Of a stretch of DNA of 64,000 bases, positions 1-11,238 are shown piece by piece. The stretch is from Silene latifolia (Eukaryota; Streptophyta; Magnoliopsida; Caryophyllales; Caryophyllaceae). The notes below the pieces were generated by a model. It was not told where the DNA came from, did not search any database, and was given only the letters and a program-made list of their open reading frames with translations. The stretch is from the NCBI RefSeq assembly GCF_048544455.1, contig NC_133532.1:12340948-12404947 (forward strand), given 5' to 3'. How positions within the stretch are numbered: position 1 is the stretch's first letter; each line of letters opens with the position of its first letter. The translations under genes were made by a program, and so were the position numbers.

Positions 1-1593
1 ATTAAATCTGAAAAGGTAAACTAAGAGAACACACATTAAATGGACATGTTATCATCAATCAAGGGAACCCAATACAAACTAGCTCTCCCAAAGATGGTGT
101 TGGGACAAGTGGTAGTGAACCTCCCCTTGATGGTGGAGGATGCATAGTTTAGGTTTTTGGAATGTTAGGGGCTCAATAATCCTATTAAACAACAGCAAAT
201 GAAAACCTTTCTCTTTAATCAAAAAGTAGGATTGTTTAGCCTCCTTGAGACAAAGGCTAAAGCCTTATCTCTAAAAAGTGTGAGTGTTATTGTGCCTACA
301 GGATGAAGTCTAACCACTAATAACATATGGCATAAGGGTGGAAGAGTCTGGATTATTTGGGATCCAAATATTTTCGATGTTAATTTTATTTGTGACTATT
401 CAGCACAAGGCATAAGGATGAGGGTTGTTGAAAGTGCTTCTAATAGGAAATTTTGCCTTATCTATGGTCTATGCATTCAATGATTTTGGTGCCAGAACTG
501 CCTTATGGAAGCAGCTAGTTGATTTTGCCTCTACTGTTCAGGAGCCATGGGCAATATGTCGTGACTTTAATTGTGTACTGTCCCATGCTGAAATGCTGGA
601 AATTTCTAATGATTACTTTTTTTGGAAGCACACGTCTCCAGGGAACTATTCGGTCAAGAGTGGATATGTTGCTATTTGCCTCTCTTCTTACCTTAGTAAA
701 CACAGTACCTTAAAAGATCTAAATCGTATAAATCACTCTGTGAAGGCTTTCTGTAAAAGAAAGTTATGGCAGCTTCCTGGTCCTACGGTATGAAAGATCC
801 TTATTTGGAGAATTAATACTAACTCTCTTTCGGTTGGTGCGGAATTTGTGAAGCGGAATATCAATCTGAATCATTTGTGTCCTTTATGTTGTGATTCCGG
901 CTCTACTGAGACCTTAAAACACTTTTTCCGTGATTGTTCTTTGGTAAAACGTTTGTGGGCTTACTCTCCTCTTGGTATATCTACGGATTTCACTGAGTTT
1001 ATTTGTCTTAGAGATTGGGTTATTAATTGGATCTTATTCTTTGATTCAAAGAAGAATCCGTCTAATTCTGCCATCCTTTTTCTCTCTATTGTTTGGAGTA
1101 TTTGGCGTCTTCGGAATGGGGTGATTTTTACAGGCAAGACGTTCTCGATCGATTACTTTTTAAATCTTCAAGCAAGTGTGGCGAGAGTGACGTTGGAGGA
1201 TGAGGACTACAAAAATTCTAGAGCAACGAGTGGTTCTGGGGGAAGCACTATGACCCATTGGACACCATTAGAAGTGACATTAGCAATCATTTTCCATTCT
1301 TTATGGTAGGGGAAAAAGGTACTTGTCAATCTTTTCGTGCTAAAGTTGACGCTAGTTGGGAGAATTCCTTACAAGTTTCTTTAGGGTGGGTGGTGTACTC
1401 GCCGAATGGGGAATGTTTTTGTATCTTTGCTCGAAGTTTCATTGTTGAATCTGCCATTCAAGCTGAAGCCATGGAAATTAATTAGAGACCTTATCAGGTG
1501 GGCTATGGGGCGTAATATCCGGCATTTAGATATTTCTTTCGACTGCCTTCAACTTTTGATCATTCACATTCAATTTGTTCCACTTATCATTTA
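1..1593 (+). mobile_element. L1-type LINE remnant lacking the reverse transcriptase core
   Basis: Degraded non-LTR retrotransposon. From about 145 to 290 the plus strand reads as the start of an L1 endonuclease (WNVRGLNNPIKQQQ, later FSLLETK), after a frameshift near 165. Around 560-590 a DFNCVL endonuclease motif appears. The same frame then jumps near 600 to sequence typical of the region after the reverse transcriptase (WKHTSPGNYSVKSGY). A zinc-binding zf-RVT-like segment follows at about 870-960 (CPLCCDSGSTETLKHFFRDC), then a plant RNase H-like domain at about 1340-1560 (KVDASW, GWVVYSPNGE, AEAMEI). The catalytic reverse transcriptase, normally about 250 residues between these parts, is absent, so this is an internally deleted copy. 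Several stops and frameshifts show it is dead. No poly-A tail or target duplication was found, and the left end lies outside the window. Confidence 0.8.
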
Positions 1594-1633
1594 GTAACTG
1601 TTTCCCTCCTCTTTCTTTGATTTTATGCCAAAA

Positions 1634-1999
1634 TCCCCTATAAACTAAAAGAATAACACATCTGTGTTAATCCCGCTCAAGTTTCCCGATCATCTTTCCC
1701 CCCATGTGGAATATTCCCTTCTAGAATATTTTTCTTCTAATATATTGTAGTCAAAATATTTTAGTCAACCCATATATACAATATTTCTACTACAATATTC
1801 TACACAATTAATAATAATACTGCCGTCAATCAATATGCCCCTATATATGGAATATTTCTTATGGTTACGTTTTATATATAAAAGTACATTTACATTAAAT
1901 TAAATTCATATTCTATTTATTAAAATAATATTAATACACTAAATCTCTAGAATTAGCCTTTATAAAATTACCATGCTATAGCGCGGATTGCTATACTAG
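1634..1999 (+). mobile_element. Non-autonomous Helitron (366 bp)
   Basis: The element starts with TC (TCCCCTATAAACTAAAAGAA) and ends with CTAG at 1996-1999. It is flanked by A at 1633 and T at 2000, the usual Helitron target. A hairpin CCATGC-TATA-GCGCGG (two G-T type pairs) lies about 10 bases before the CTAG end, as the family requires. Both ends resemble those of the Helitron at 9064-9866, so the two belong to one family. The interior is AT-rich with no coding capacity, so mobility would have depended on a helicase-relaxase supplied elsewhere. It lies just downstream of the LINE remnant. Confidence 0.75.
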
Positions 2000-2400
2000 T
2001 CAAATAATAACAATTGATCAAAACGGAGGGAATAGGTTTTACTCGTTTCTTCCAATCTACAATAGATGGGTAGAGCATTACAATCTAATTGAGGTTGAAA
2101 CCAAGACTTTCTAAAGTTCTGTATTCGTTTCCAATGTCCCCATTTCCCTGCAATATACATGCATGCATCCACCAAGGAGATGTCGTCAGAGTGTCAGACT
2201 CCTCAGTCCTCACTTGCTTATAATGTACAACTCAGAAATATATATTTATTCATCAATGCATCTTCACACAAATAAACGAAAGGGTACACTGGAACTCACT
2301 TCCTAAGGATTTTTTTTTTCTTTTTTTTTTTTTTTTTTTTTTGCATATGTTGGATTAGTTGGCGGAGCCAAAATCATTTACCGTTGGGTCTATTCTAATA
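2000..2400. other. AT-rich non-coding stretch with poly-T tract
   Basis: No gene is visible. A run of T broken by a single C lies at about 2310-2342. The short piece near 2020-2032 (AAACGGAGGGAATAG) looks like one worn end of a Stowaway-type MITE, but no partner end was found. Confidence 0.5.
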
Positions 2401-2703
2401 CTCCCTCCAATTCGCTATAATGTTCTCTCTTTTCCAAAACGGATTATTCAAGTAATGTTCCCCTTTCCTTTTTTGGTAACTTTTACTCTAATTTTATTCA
2501 TTCATCTCTCATATTATCAAACCCCACACAACTTTTTCACTCTTATTTTATTATTTTCCTTAATATTTTGGCCCCAGAACTCCTAATAATTCATCTCTCA
2601 TTCCTATCAACAAACCCCACATTTGTCTTTTATTCATTTTTATTCATTTTTCTTAAGTATTGTGCCCATCTCAAATGAGATCATTATGATGAATTAGAGG
2701 GAG
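2401..2703. mobile_element. Stowaway-type MITE (303 bp)
   Basis: Terminal inverted repeats begin CTCCCTCCAATTCGCTATAA on the left; the right end read in reverse is CTCCCTCTAATTCATCATAA. The element is flanked by TA at 2399-2400 and at 2704-2705, the Tc1/mariner target duplication. The size, the CTCCCTCC terminus and the absence of coding sequence are typical of plant Stowaway elements. Confidence 0.85.
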
Positions 2704-2799
2704 TATAATTGTTATTCATATTTTATTACGGAGTTTTAAAGACATAAAATTTTCAAAACAAACCAATATTAATGATAACAAAGGTTAACAGTTGAAAAG

Positions 2800-3079
2800 T
2801 GATATACTAATAACAAAGGAATTATGAATTGGCTTAAAGTCTTGGAATTGATTGAATGAATAAACGTAATACAAGGCTACAACTTATATACTGCAAATAC
2901 AACAACCTAGTCAATATAACCCTAAGTTAGTTCCTAAGAAGAAGGAAACAGATAATCATACTAAGGAAACCGAATAAAAATATAGCCTAATATCCCGAGC
3001 ATATTCCGAATGATAATATATCCTAATATTACGAGTATATTCCACATAACTCGTAATATTCAGAAGATATATTTCCATA
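2800..3079 (-). repeat. 3' LTR of copia A
   Basis: 280 bp. In element orientation it starts TATGGAAATA and ends TATATCA. It matches the copy at 7485-7764 with about six differences. The polypurine tract is the purine-rich stretch just inside it (AACTTAAGGGGGAGTA on the minus strand, about 3080-3096). Confidence 0.92.
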
Positions 3080-6000
3080 CTCCCCCTTAAGTTGGAGCAT
3101 TAGGCGACCGAATGCCCAACTTACGACTTAAATATGCGAATGCTTCACTGCCAAGGGCTTTGGTGAAAAGATCCGCAATTTGCTCCTTACTTTGAACATG
3201 GCTTGCTTCGATATTCTTGCTCGTCAAATGTTGTCTAATGAAATGACAATCGACTTCAATATGCTTTGTACGGTCGTGGAAAACAGGGTTCTTTGCAATA
3301 TGTAAAGCCGACTTGTTATCACATAGAACTTTCATAGAATGTGTATGGTTAATGCCCAGTGAAGAGAGAAAAGATTTCTGCCATATTAATTCACTCAGAA
3401 CACCTACCATAGCTCGGTATTCTGCCTCCGCTGTAGATAACGCCACTGTGGGCTGCTTTCGAACTTTCCAAGATATAGGAGTCGAACCCAATGCAACAAA
3501 GTAGCCTGTGCGTCAACGTCTAGTAAGTGGACACCGAGCATAATCGGAGTCGCAATAGCCAGTAAGTTGTATCACTGTATCCCTGCGCATAACGATTCCC
3601 TTCCCTGGATCGTCTTTGAGGTAACGCACGACACGGAGTGCAGCGTCTAAATGGTCTTTTCTTGGTGCTTGCACGAATTGAGACAAGATATGGACAACAT
3701 ATAACAAATCTGGTCGCGTTATTGTGAGATAGATAAGCCGCCCTACCAATCTTCTATACATAACAGGGTCTTTTAGTAAATCACTAGAGGAAAGAGCCAA
3801 GTCATGATTTTGTACGATAGGTGTTTTAATTGGTTTTGCTCCCTCCAATTTAGTCTCTTTGATGATTTCCATAGGATATTTCCGTTGATAAAGAAATAAA
3901 CCCGATTTTTCATGAGCTACTTCTATCCCTAAGAAGAATTTCAACTGGCCAAGATCTTTTATACCAAATTTTGTGTCGAGAAAATGCTTCAAATTATCGC
4001 TTGCTTTGGAATCATTACTTACAATAATCATATCGTCCACATATACCAATAAACCAAGAAAAATTCCCGACTTGTTCATTGTAAATAAAGAATAATCAGC
4101 GAGTGATTGGGTGAACCCATATCCCCGTAAAGCATCCGTCAACTTAGCAAACCAATTTCTCGAGGCCTGTTTTAAACCATATAGGGATTTTAAGAGTCGA
4201 CATACCTTTCCTTTCGTGCTGGCTTGGAAACCTTGCGGTAACCTCATGTATACTTCTTCATCCAAGTCACCGTGAAGGAAAGCGTTGTTTATGTCTAATT
4301 GAGCGATATTCCACTTCTTTGCCACCGCAACTGCTAATAATAACCGAACACTAGTCATCTTTGCTACCGGTGCAAACGTCTCATGATAGTCAACACCCTC
4401 TATTTGAGTAAAACCTTGAGCCACTAACCGAGCTTTATGCCTTTCGATGGTCCCATCTGCTTTGAGCTTGGTTTTGTAAACCCATTTACACCCAATTGGT
4501 TTCTTCCCATCAGGAAGGTCGACAATTTTTCATGTCCCATTCTTTTCGAGTGCGTCAATTTCTTTCCCCATGGCTTCTCTCCATTCGGCTTGTTTCACAG
4601 CCTCATAATAATTCTTTGGTTCCCGAATGGCATCAACCGCTCCAATAAAATTTCTGTGAGACATAGAAAAACAACTACTAGTGGCATAATTAATTAAAGG
4701 ATAATGGCTACCTTTTCTTGAAGACGGAGTGTTGGATGAGGGAGTTGCTTTGCTTGGGATGACACGAGTGGATTTACAGACATAGTCTTTCCGCTATGCT
4801 GGTTCAAATTTCTGCCGTTCTCCTCTTCCTAACCTCGTCTCCATTTCGCCTGTACCATTCTCCCCCTCAACACCATCAGTCCTGATTGTTTCAGCAGTGG
4901 CAGGAACTACCTCTATCTCGACAGCCGTGGCAGCAGGTTCCTCTGTTTCGACCTCTGCCTCAGTGGTGCTAGGACCCGTGTCTGGTGCAGTCCCAAAACC
5001 AGACGACGACCCAGGTAAGTCGTCAATAAAAGGGGCTGATTCAATGTCAGTAGCAGGACCACTGTTTACAGATGTGGTCTCGGTCTCAAGGGCAAAAGGG
5101 AAGACATTCTCATAAAAATGCACATCACGAGAAACGAAATGTCGCTTTGATTTCAAATCATAAACACACCAGCCTTTTTGGGTTTTGGGGTATCCAATAA
5201 AAACGCATCGAGTACCACGTTCTTTAAATTTGTCTTTAGGGCGTTGCTTATTGTGAGCGTAAGCGAGACAGCCTAAGACTCTTAAATTATCAAGGACAGG
5301 TGCGTGGCCATGTAATAATTCATATGGTGTCTTGCCATCTAAATTTTTCGTGGGAGTCCTATTGATGAGATACACAGCCGTTAAAACACATTCCCCCCAA
5401 AAATCGATGGGTAGGTTGGCTTGAAAAAGAAGGGCTCTAGCTTTTTCCAAAATGTGTCGATGTTTCCTCTCAACTCGACCATTTTGTTGCGGGGTATCAA
5501 CAACACTGGTTTGAAACAATATACCATTCTCCTTATAAAACTGTTTTAACGGTCCCGACAAAAATTCGGTGCCGTTATCACTTTGGATGACTTTGATTTG
5601 TTTACCAAACTGTGTGTGTATCATTTTACAAAAATATGTCATTAAATCATACACCTCCCCCTTATCTTTCATAAGATGAACCCAAACGCTTCGGCTATGA
5701 TCCTCAACAATAGTTAAAAAATAATGTGCACCGGATAGACTACTCACATGATATGGCCCCCATATATCACAGTAGATTAAATGAAATAAAGTATCATGTC
5801 TTTTATTATTAAGCTTAAAACTCAAACGGGTTTGCTTAGAGCGGCAATAAGAATCACAAATGAAATCCGAATTAATGGACAAATGTTTCGAAATCAAACT
5901 GCTGAAAGAAGGAAAAACATTATTTGAAGGATGACCAAGTCTTCGATGCCATACCCGAGCTTCATTAACACCAACACGTGCAACGACCTCTCCAACTCGT

Positions 6001-7484
6001 GTCATGTAATAAACTCCATCTCTCAACTCACCCCGTCCAATCTCCGTCTTCGTAGATTGGTCCTGTATTATACAAGAATTAGAATTAAAAGCCACTAAGC
6101 AGTTATTTTCACGAATAAGTTGAGGGATAGAAATAAGATGACACTTCAGATTGGGAACATATAATACATCCTGCAAATGAAAATTTGTTGTGAGTCTGAC
6201 TTTGCCGTGTTCACTAGCAACAATTGTCGACCCATCAGGTAACCCCACAGTTGAAGGTGCACCCTGCCATGACTCATAAAGGACATCTCGACAACCTGTC
6301 ATATGGTGGGAACACCCACTATCGAGCATCCAATCATTTAAATTTATAGAACAAGTACCTTGTAATTTCTCAATAGTGTCACCTTTATCACCGAGGAGAG
6401 ACCGCAATTGCTCAATTTCTTCCGCCGTTAAATCTCGTTTGGAAGAAGTACCTTCATCAGCAGTTGTCGTAGCATTGACGGTCTGATTGCTGCTGCCTGA
6501 CCCGCGTCCACGACCACCGCGTCCTCCTCTCCTTCCCCTCCCACGACCTCTGCCGCTAATTCCCAGTTTATCCCAACAAGTGGCCTCCGTATGGTACCAT
6601 TTCTTGCAATGCGTGCAGCGTGGGGGTTCGTACTCCTTGGAATCAGACTCAGTGGTGCTACGATTTGTCTCTGTCCGTGCACTCATTGCGACTTCAGTAG
6701 CTGGTTTGTCACGAATTCGAATGACCGCCTTATGTCGCTCCTCTCTCAAGACGATTCCATAGACACGATTAAGAGAAGTGAGGTCGTCATCCATCAATAA
6801 ATTGGAACGAACAGTATCATATAAGGAGTTGTTCAGTCCCATAATAAATTGATGAATTTTTTCTTCTTCTTTCTCCTTAAGGAATGCATTAGCACTACCA
6901 CAGGTACAGGGTGGGATGCTACTATAGGTACCTAGTTCATCCCATAGAGTTTTTAAACTGGTGTAATAATCAGTAACGGATCGGTTACCTTGCCTGCACG
7001 CTGCAAGATCGCTTTTTAATTGATGAATGCGTGTTGCGTTCCCGGCTGCGTACCGCTCCTTAAGTTCCTTCCAGATTTCGACTATGGTCCCAGAAAAAGC
7101 AATGCTTGGATGCAATTTTTCGTCTATGACACTACGCAACCAAGACTTTATCATGGCGTTGCATTGACGCCAAGCTACAACCTCGCAATTTTCGTCCTCT
7201 GTTCCTTCAGGTTTCGGTACAGTCCCATCAACAAGCCCTAATTTGTTTTTCGCATCGAGCCCGTTCCTGACCGCATCAGCCCAGAGATCATAGTTCTCAC
7301 CATTGAAAATGATTGAGGTGAGTTTGAGACTCGGACTTTCCGAAGGATATAAAAATAATGGTGAAGAAGACGGAATTGTTTTGGTTTCGTTTCCACCGGA
7401 TTGATTTCCGATTTTTGTCATTGTGGAAATATTGTTGTGAAAATTGGATGGATGCTAGGATTTAAACCTGCTCCGATGATACCA

Positions 7485-7764
7485 TGATAAACTGTTAACA
7501 AAGGAATTATGAATTGGCTTAAAGCCTTAGAATTGATTGAATGAATAAACGTAATACAAGGCTACAACTTATATACTGCAAATACAACAACCTAGTCAAT
7601 ATAACCCTAAGTTAGTTCCTAAGAAGAAGGAAACAGATAATCATACTAAGGAAACCGAATAAAAATATAGCCTAATATCCCGAGCATATTCCGAATGATA
7701 ATATATCCTAATATTACGAGTATATCCCACATAACTCGTAATATTCAGAAGATATATTTCCATA
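7485..7764 (-). repeat. 5' LTR of copia A
   Basis: 280 bp, the partner of 2800-3079. On the minus strand it is followed directly by the primer binding site at about 7473-7484. The AAAAG target duplication lies outside it at 7765-7769. Confidence 0.92.
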
Positions 7765-7916
7765 AAAAGCTGTGGGGTCTCAAGACCCCACTATTCTATA
7801 TGTGGGTGCGCCCCTACTTGAATGCATTTTTCACCAAAAAGAAAAAAAAGAAAAAAAAATCTTAATTTGGACGACAAACATTGGACTTTCCGACCGGTAT
7901 ACAGAAGTTATTATGC

Positions 7917-8515
7917 TCAGCCTGTCGTGCCACATAACAGTCTTGCAGCAAGTGAACGGAACTCGTGATCATCTTCAAGCGCGACAGCATCATGTTCGAG
8001 GACATTCATCCAAACTTCGATTCCTTGTCCACACTTTGTGCTCAACAAAAATACCATATTTTTGAATGGTAAATTAGTCATAGATACCCATATAGATGTT
8101 CCCCATCCAAAATTAACCTCATAAAATGGAAATCTAATCCAGCTACTAAACGCACAAACTTCTGCTTCACCTCCACAAATGCTTTCATTAGTCTTTTGCA
8201 AATCCATAAGACACTCTCCTGTTTTAATCTTTGGTAAATAACTCGTATCGATTTTATTCACAGCTAACCTGAGCTTGCCTACTGCCTCGGTGAATTCTAT
8301 TTCTGGTTCGATTTGGGTATCAGTGAATGTAGTCCAGAACAGGTTCCCGTTGTAGTTCTCTGGGGTAGGTGAATTCTTTATTGTCCTCAAGTTTACGATT
8401 TGCGAAGCACTGAATATCTTTGGGGCTGTTGGTTTCGCTCTCGTAATCTTGATGAATTTCTTCCATAAGAAGGCACAAACGACGGATACTCTTGTCGGGG
8501 GACTCTGTAGCCGCT
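7917..8515 (-). pseudogene. BAHD acyltransferase, C-terminal half (split gene)
   Basis: C-terminal part of a plant BAHD acyltransferase, the family that moves acyl groups from acyl-CoA to alcohols or amines in the cytosol. On the minus strand the frame opens directly at the insertion edge with RLQSPPTRVSVVCAFLWK, matching the conserved block in the middle of BAHD proteins. It continues for about 198 residues to a TGA at 7917. Near residue 150 of this piece it has NFGWG in place of the family's DFGWG, the structural motif near the C-terminus. The N-terminal half lies at 23325-24038, and Athila element A (8516-23324) sits between them. The CCGCT at 8511-8515 is one copy of the target duplication. 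The two pieces add up to about 430 residues, the normal BAHD length. Vinorine synthase-like members are the closest type I recognise; the substrate is unknown. Confidence 0.88.
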
Positions 8516-8723
8516 TGATGAGTGGTCATTTGGCCTCACTTTCCCCTTCTTCCCCCTACATTTTGTCCTAAATTTAGACGGTTTTGGCCTCTTTAGATTG
8601 CATTTTGTAGCTTTAGTCCCGTACTACGAGTTTATATCGTTTCATGCAGGTTTGGGACCCGAGGGACTAAAGAAGCTAGCTAAGAACATCACGGGACAAG
8701 TATGGGAAAGAAGATTAAAGAAA

Positions 8724-8895
8724 GGCTGAAAGTTACAGCGGGTTTTGTGCCGGTCCAGCACCGGCGGCCGGCCAACCGGCCGAGACCCCTTTTCCCCGCA
8801 TTTCTATTTGGCTGAAAGTTACAGCGGGTTTTGTGCCGGTCCAGCACCGGCGGCCGGCCAACCGGCCGAGACCCCTTTTCCCCGCATTTCTATTT
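8724..8895 (+). repeat. 86-bp tandem duplication in Athila A 5' LTR
   Basis: Two adjacent copies (8724-8809 and 8810-8895) of a segment with the GC-rich palindrome CCGGCCAACCGGCC. They look identical or nearly so. The 3' LTR has a single related copy near 21812-21898, preceded by a different set of CAGCCG-type repeats, so the two LTRs differ in their upstream control region. Confidence 0.85.
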
Positions 8896-9063
8896 CTTTG
8901 TAATTTTCGGCCCATTTGTTTTGTAAACTATAAACACCCCTCCCCTAATTCATTTTAACATACACAACCCTAGATCTATATTTTTCATTACCAAGTTTGA
9001 ATCTCTCATAATTAGTTTGCTAATCCTTCCTTAATTAGAACAAGTTCTTCAATAATTACTTCA

Positions 9064-9866
9064 TCCCCCTACTATTAAAAGAATAAAAATTCTCTTAGTT
9101 TTCCCTCCAAAAGGCATCTAACTAAATAAGGTAACAAGTAAAAAATCATTACATTATTCTCATTTCAATTAATATATTCTTATAATTAAACTCTAATCTT
9201 TTAATTAAAATTCATATTTATGACTTTTTCATTAAAATTCATGGTTTATTAGGCAATCATTTCCATTTTCATAGATATTATTGTTCATCAGTTACCTCTA
9301 AAATTACGCAAACCTGCTTCTTATACAGCTTTTAACATAATTATTGTCATCAATTACACCCTAAAATTGCGTAAATCTGTTTCATATATTATCATTCATC
9401 ATTTACACTCTAAATATGGTGTATATTTTAAAGGACGTAACAATTTTTATGTATTTTTAAATTAAAAATAAAAAAATATTAGTATAATTATTCGTAAATC
9501 GTCTTTTTAAGTTCGTGGTATACTGTTTTTACCTGTTTTTGTTATAAGGTTTATATGCGTTTTAATTAGATTTTACATTTTTACATCCCTTAATTGTAAT
9601 TTAATGTCAAAAATTAGTTTCATGCAATGATATAGCATTATAGAGTTAATTTTAATAGTAAGTTAGAAATGGTTTAAGACAAAAATAATTTAACTTAAAG
9701 TGACTTTTAATGGTAATAAACTTTTATTTTCTACCTCTTACTAAGATTATATTAGTACATTATAACATTAAAGGTACGGTTAATTTATGCAATTAATTTA
9801 ATGAGAATGTCTCTTTATAAAACAAAACTAAAAAATACCGTGATGTAGCACGGGGATCTACACTAG
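9064..9866 (+). mobile_element. Non-autonomous Helitron inserted in Athila A 5' LTR (803 bp)
   Basis: Starts TCCCCCTACTATTAAAAGAA and ends CTACACTAG. A hairpin CCGTG-ATGTAG-CACGG ends about 11 bases before the terminal CTAG. It lies between A (9063) and T (9867). The matching position in the 3' LTR (near 22063) reads straight through (TTACTTCATTATTAG) with no insert and no duplication, which is the expected empty site for a rolling-circle insertion. The interior is AT-rich and non-coding. It is younger than the Athila insertion and of the same family as 1634-1999. Confidence 0.93.
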
Positions 9867-11238
9867 TTATTAGTACTAGAAATTGGGTTGTAACAAGATT
9901 GAAGATTTCTCCTTTCTTATTTCAATCCAAGTTCCTTTCTTTGCTATTGAATTGGTACAATTTCTCTCCTTAGTTTCATTTGTTTACATTTGCTTTCTCT
10001 TAAGTTTACTTTAGTTGTTTATGTTAGAATTCTTCTCTTTGTTGTTTGATTGTTGTTTTTCTCTCTCTTGTTCATCTTTTCCTTGTTCACCATTGTTGTT
10101 TTCACCCAAAGATTGAATCCTTGGGTTTCTTGTGTCAAAATTTGTGTCTTTTGGTTTAATCCTTATCCATCTTAGACTAATTTGCCTTTCCTTATAGTTT
10201 TGTTGAATTATTACATGATTAATTGTAGAATCCAATTTCACATCATGTTTATCCTTAAAGAATACATCTTTATTCATTGCCTTGTCTTAAAAACCATGAT
10301 TAGTGAGTAGTACCCTTGCTAGGGTGCGATTGGGCACTTACATGAGGGATTAACATGTTTGATTCCATTTAAATAGTCAATAAGGGGAAATTGGTGGGGT
10401 TTACCTTAGAATTTATTTTGTTGATGTTGTAATTTGGGATTTTGGTTGATTGATGACCCTTGTCCACCAATGGGAATTGGTTAAGTCCTAGGTTGACCAC
10501 CCATTTACTTCCTTGGCCTATTTGGGTTGAACCCGGGAGGGAGAGCCTAAAGAGGGTGCCTTTGGGAACCGGTTTGACTTTCACCTTTGGGAAAAGGGTT
10601 GGGAAGGCCGGGAATTTATCGTATGCTTAGTGACTCCTAGCAATAATCGACTACCTTTGGGATGGCGCGCGTCCTAGGGTCTTAGAGTATTGTATAGGAG
10701 AGTCCAAGTCATGAGCTCGGGAGGGAGTTGAGTCGGTAGGTCTAGTGTCCTATTGTGAGCCCGGGAGGGAGTCAATAGGCGAATTAGAGGCGTTTTCCCC
10801 CGCCTTGTATTCCCATGATGACTAATTGCCGGAATTAACATGATAATTATGAATGTTTGTAGCCTAATCGTGCCCTAGATCTTTCATATCTTGAGTAAAA
10901 CATTATTCCAATTAGCTTCTTCTTTTAATTTAGTTGTTGTTTACTTAGTTTCATTTGCATGTCATTTAGTGTAGCTCACTTAGTCATTTTATCAATCAAA
11001 CCTATTTTCTTCGACTTAGCTAAACTTAAGAATAATAACAATTGGTAATCTCTCATACTCCTTGTGATTCAACCCTCAAGTAGTGCAACTACACACGTTC
11101 ACTTGCGAGGTTAAGCTTGAACCATCATGTTTTTGGCGCTGTTGCCAGGGAGTACATCTAGATATTAATCGTTTTTGTTCTAATTTAGACTAAGTCCCTT
11201 GTTACTAATCCTTTATTTCAATTGTTTAGGTCTTTTGC

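Larger units (their letters stand above)
2800..7764 (-). mobile_element. Ty1/copia LTR retrotransposon A, near-complete fossil
   Basis: A 4,965-bp element read on the minus strand. The target duplication AAAAG is at 2795-2799 and 7765-7769. Two 280-bp LTRs differ at about six sites, suggesting insertion within roughly the last million years at a commonly used plant rate. A primer site like the initiator tRNA-Met site (TGGTATCATCGGAGC) follows the 5' LTR at about 7484. Parts in element order: UBN2-type gag at about 7420-6700; a CCHC knuckle (CTHCKKWYHTEATC) near 6620; a glycine/arginine-rich stretch near 6530; protease (WMLDSGCSHH) near 6310; integrase at about 5960-5200; reverse transcriptase with YVDD near 4040; RNase H at about 3490-3090. 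The size and short LTRs suit the Ale/Retrofit lineage, though that assignment is tentative. It looks nearly whole, with about two or three breaks. Confidence 0.93.
8516..11127 (+). repeat. 5' LTR of Athila A (with Helitron inside)
   Basis: 2,612 bp including the 803-bp Helitron at 9064-9866, so about 1.81 kb without it. It starts TGATGAGTGG and ends GAACCATCA directly before the tRNA-Asp primer site. Near 8749-8876 it holds GC-rich CCGGC palindromes, and it contains an 86-bp tandem duplication. Confidence 0.93.

Noticed and set aside
2309-2342. Poly-T run as the tail of a minus-strand LINE or SINE
   Set aside because: No LINE or SINE body is recognisable to its right and no target duplication could be read.
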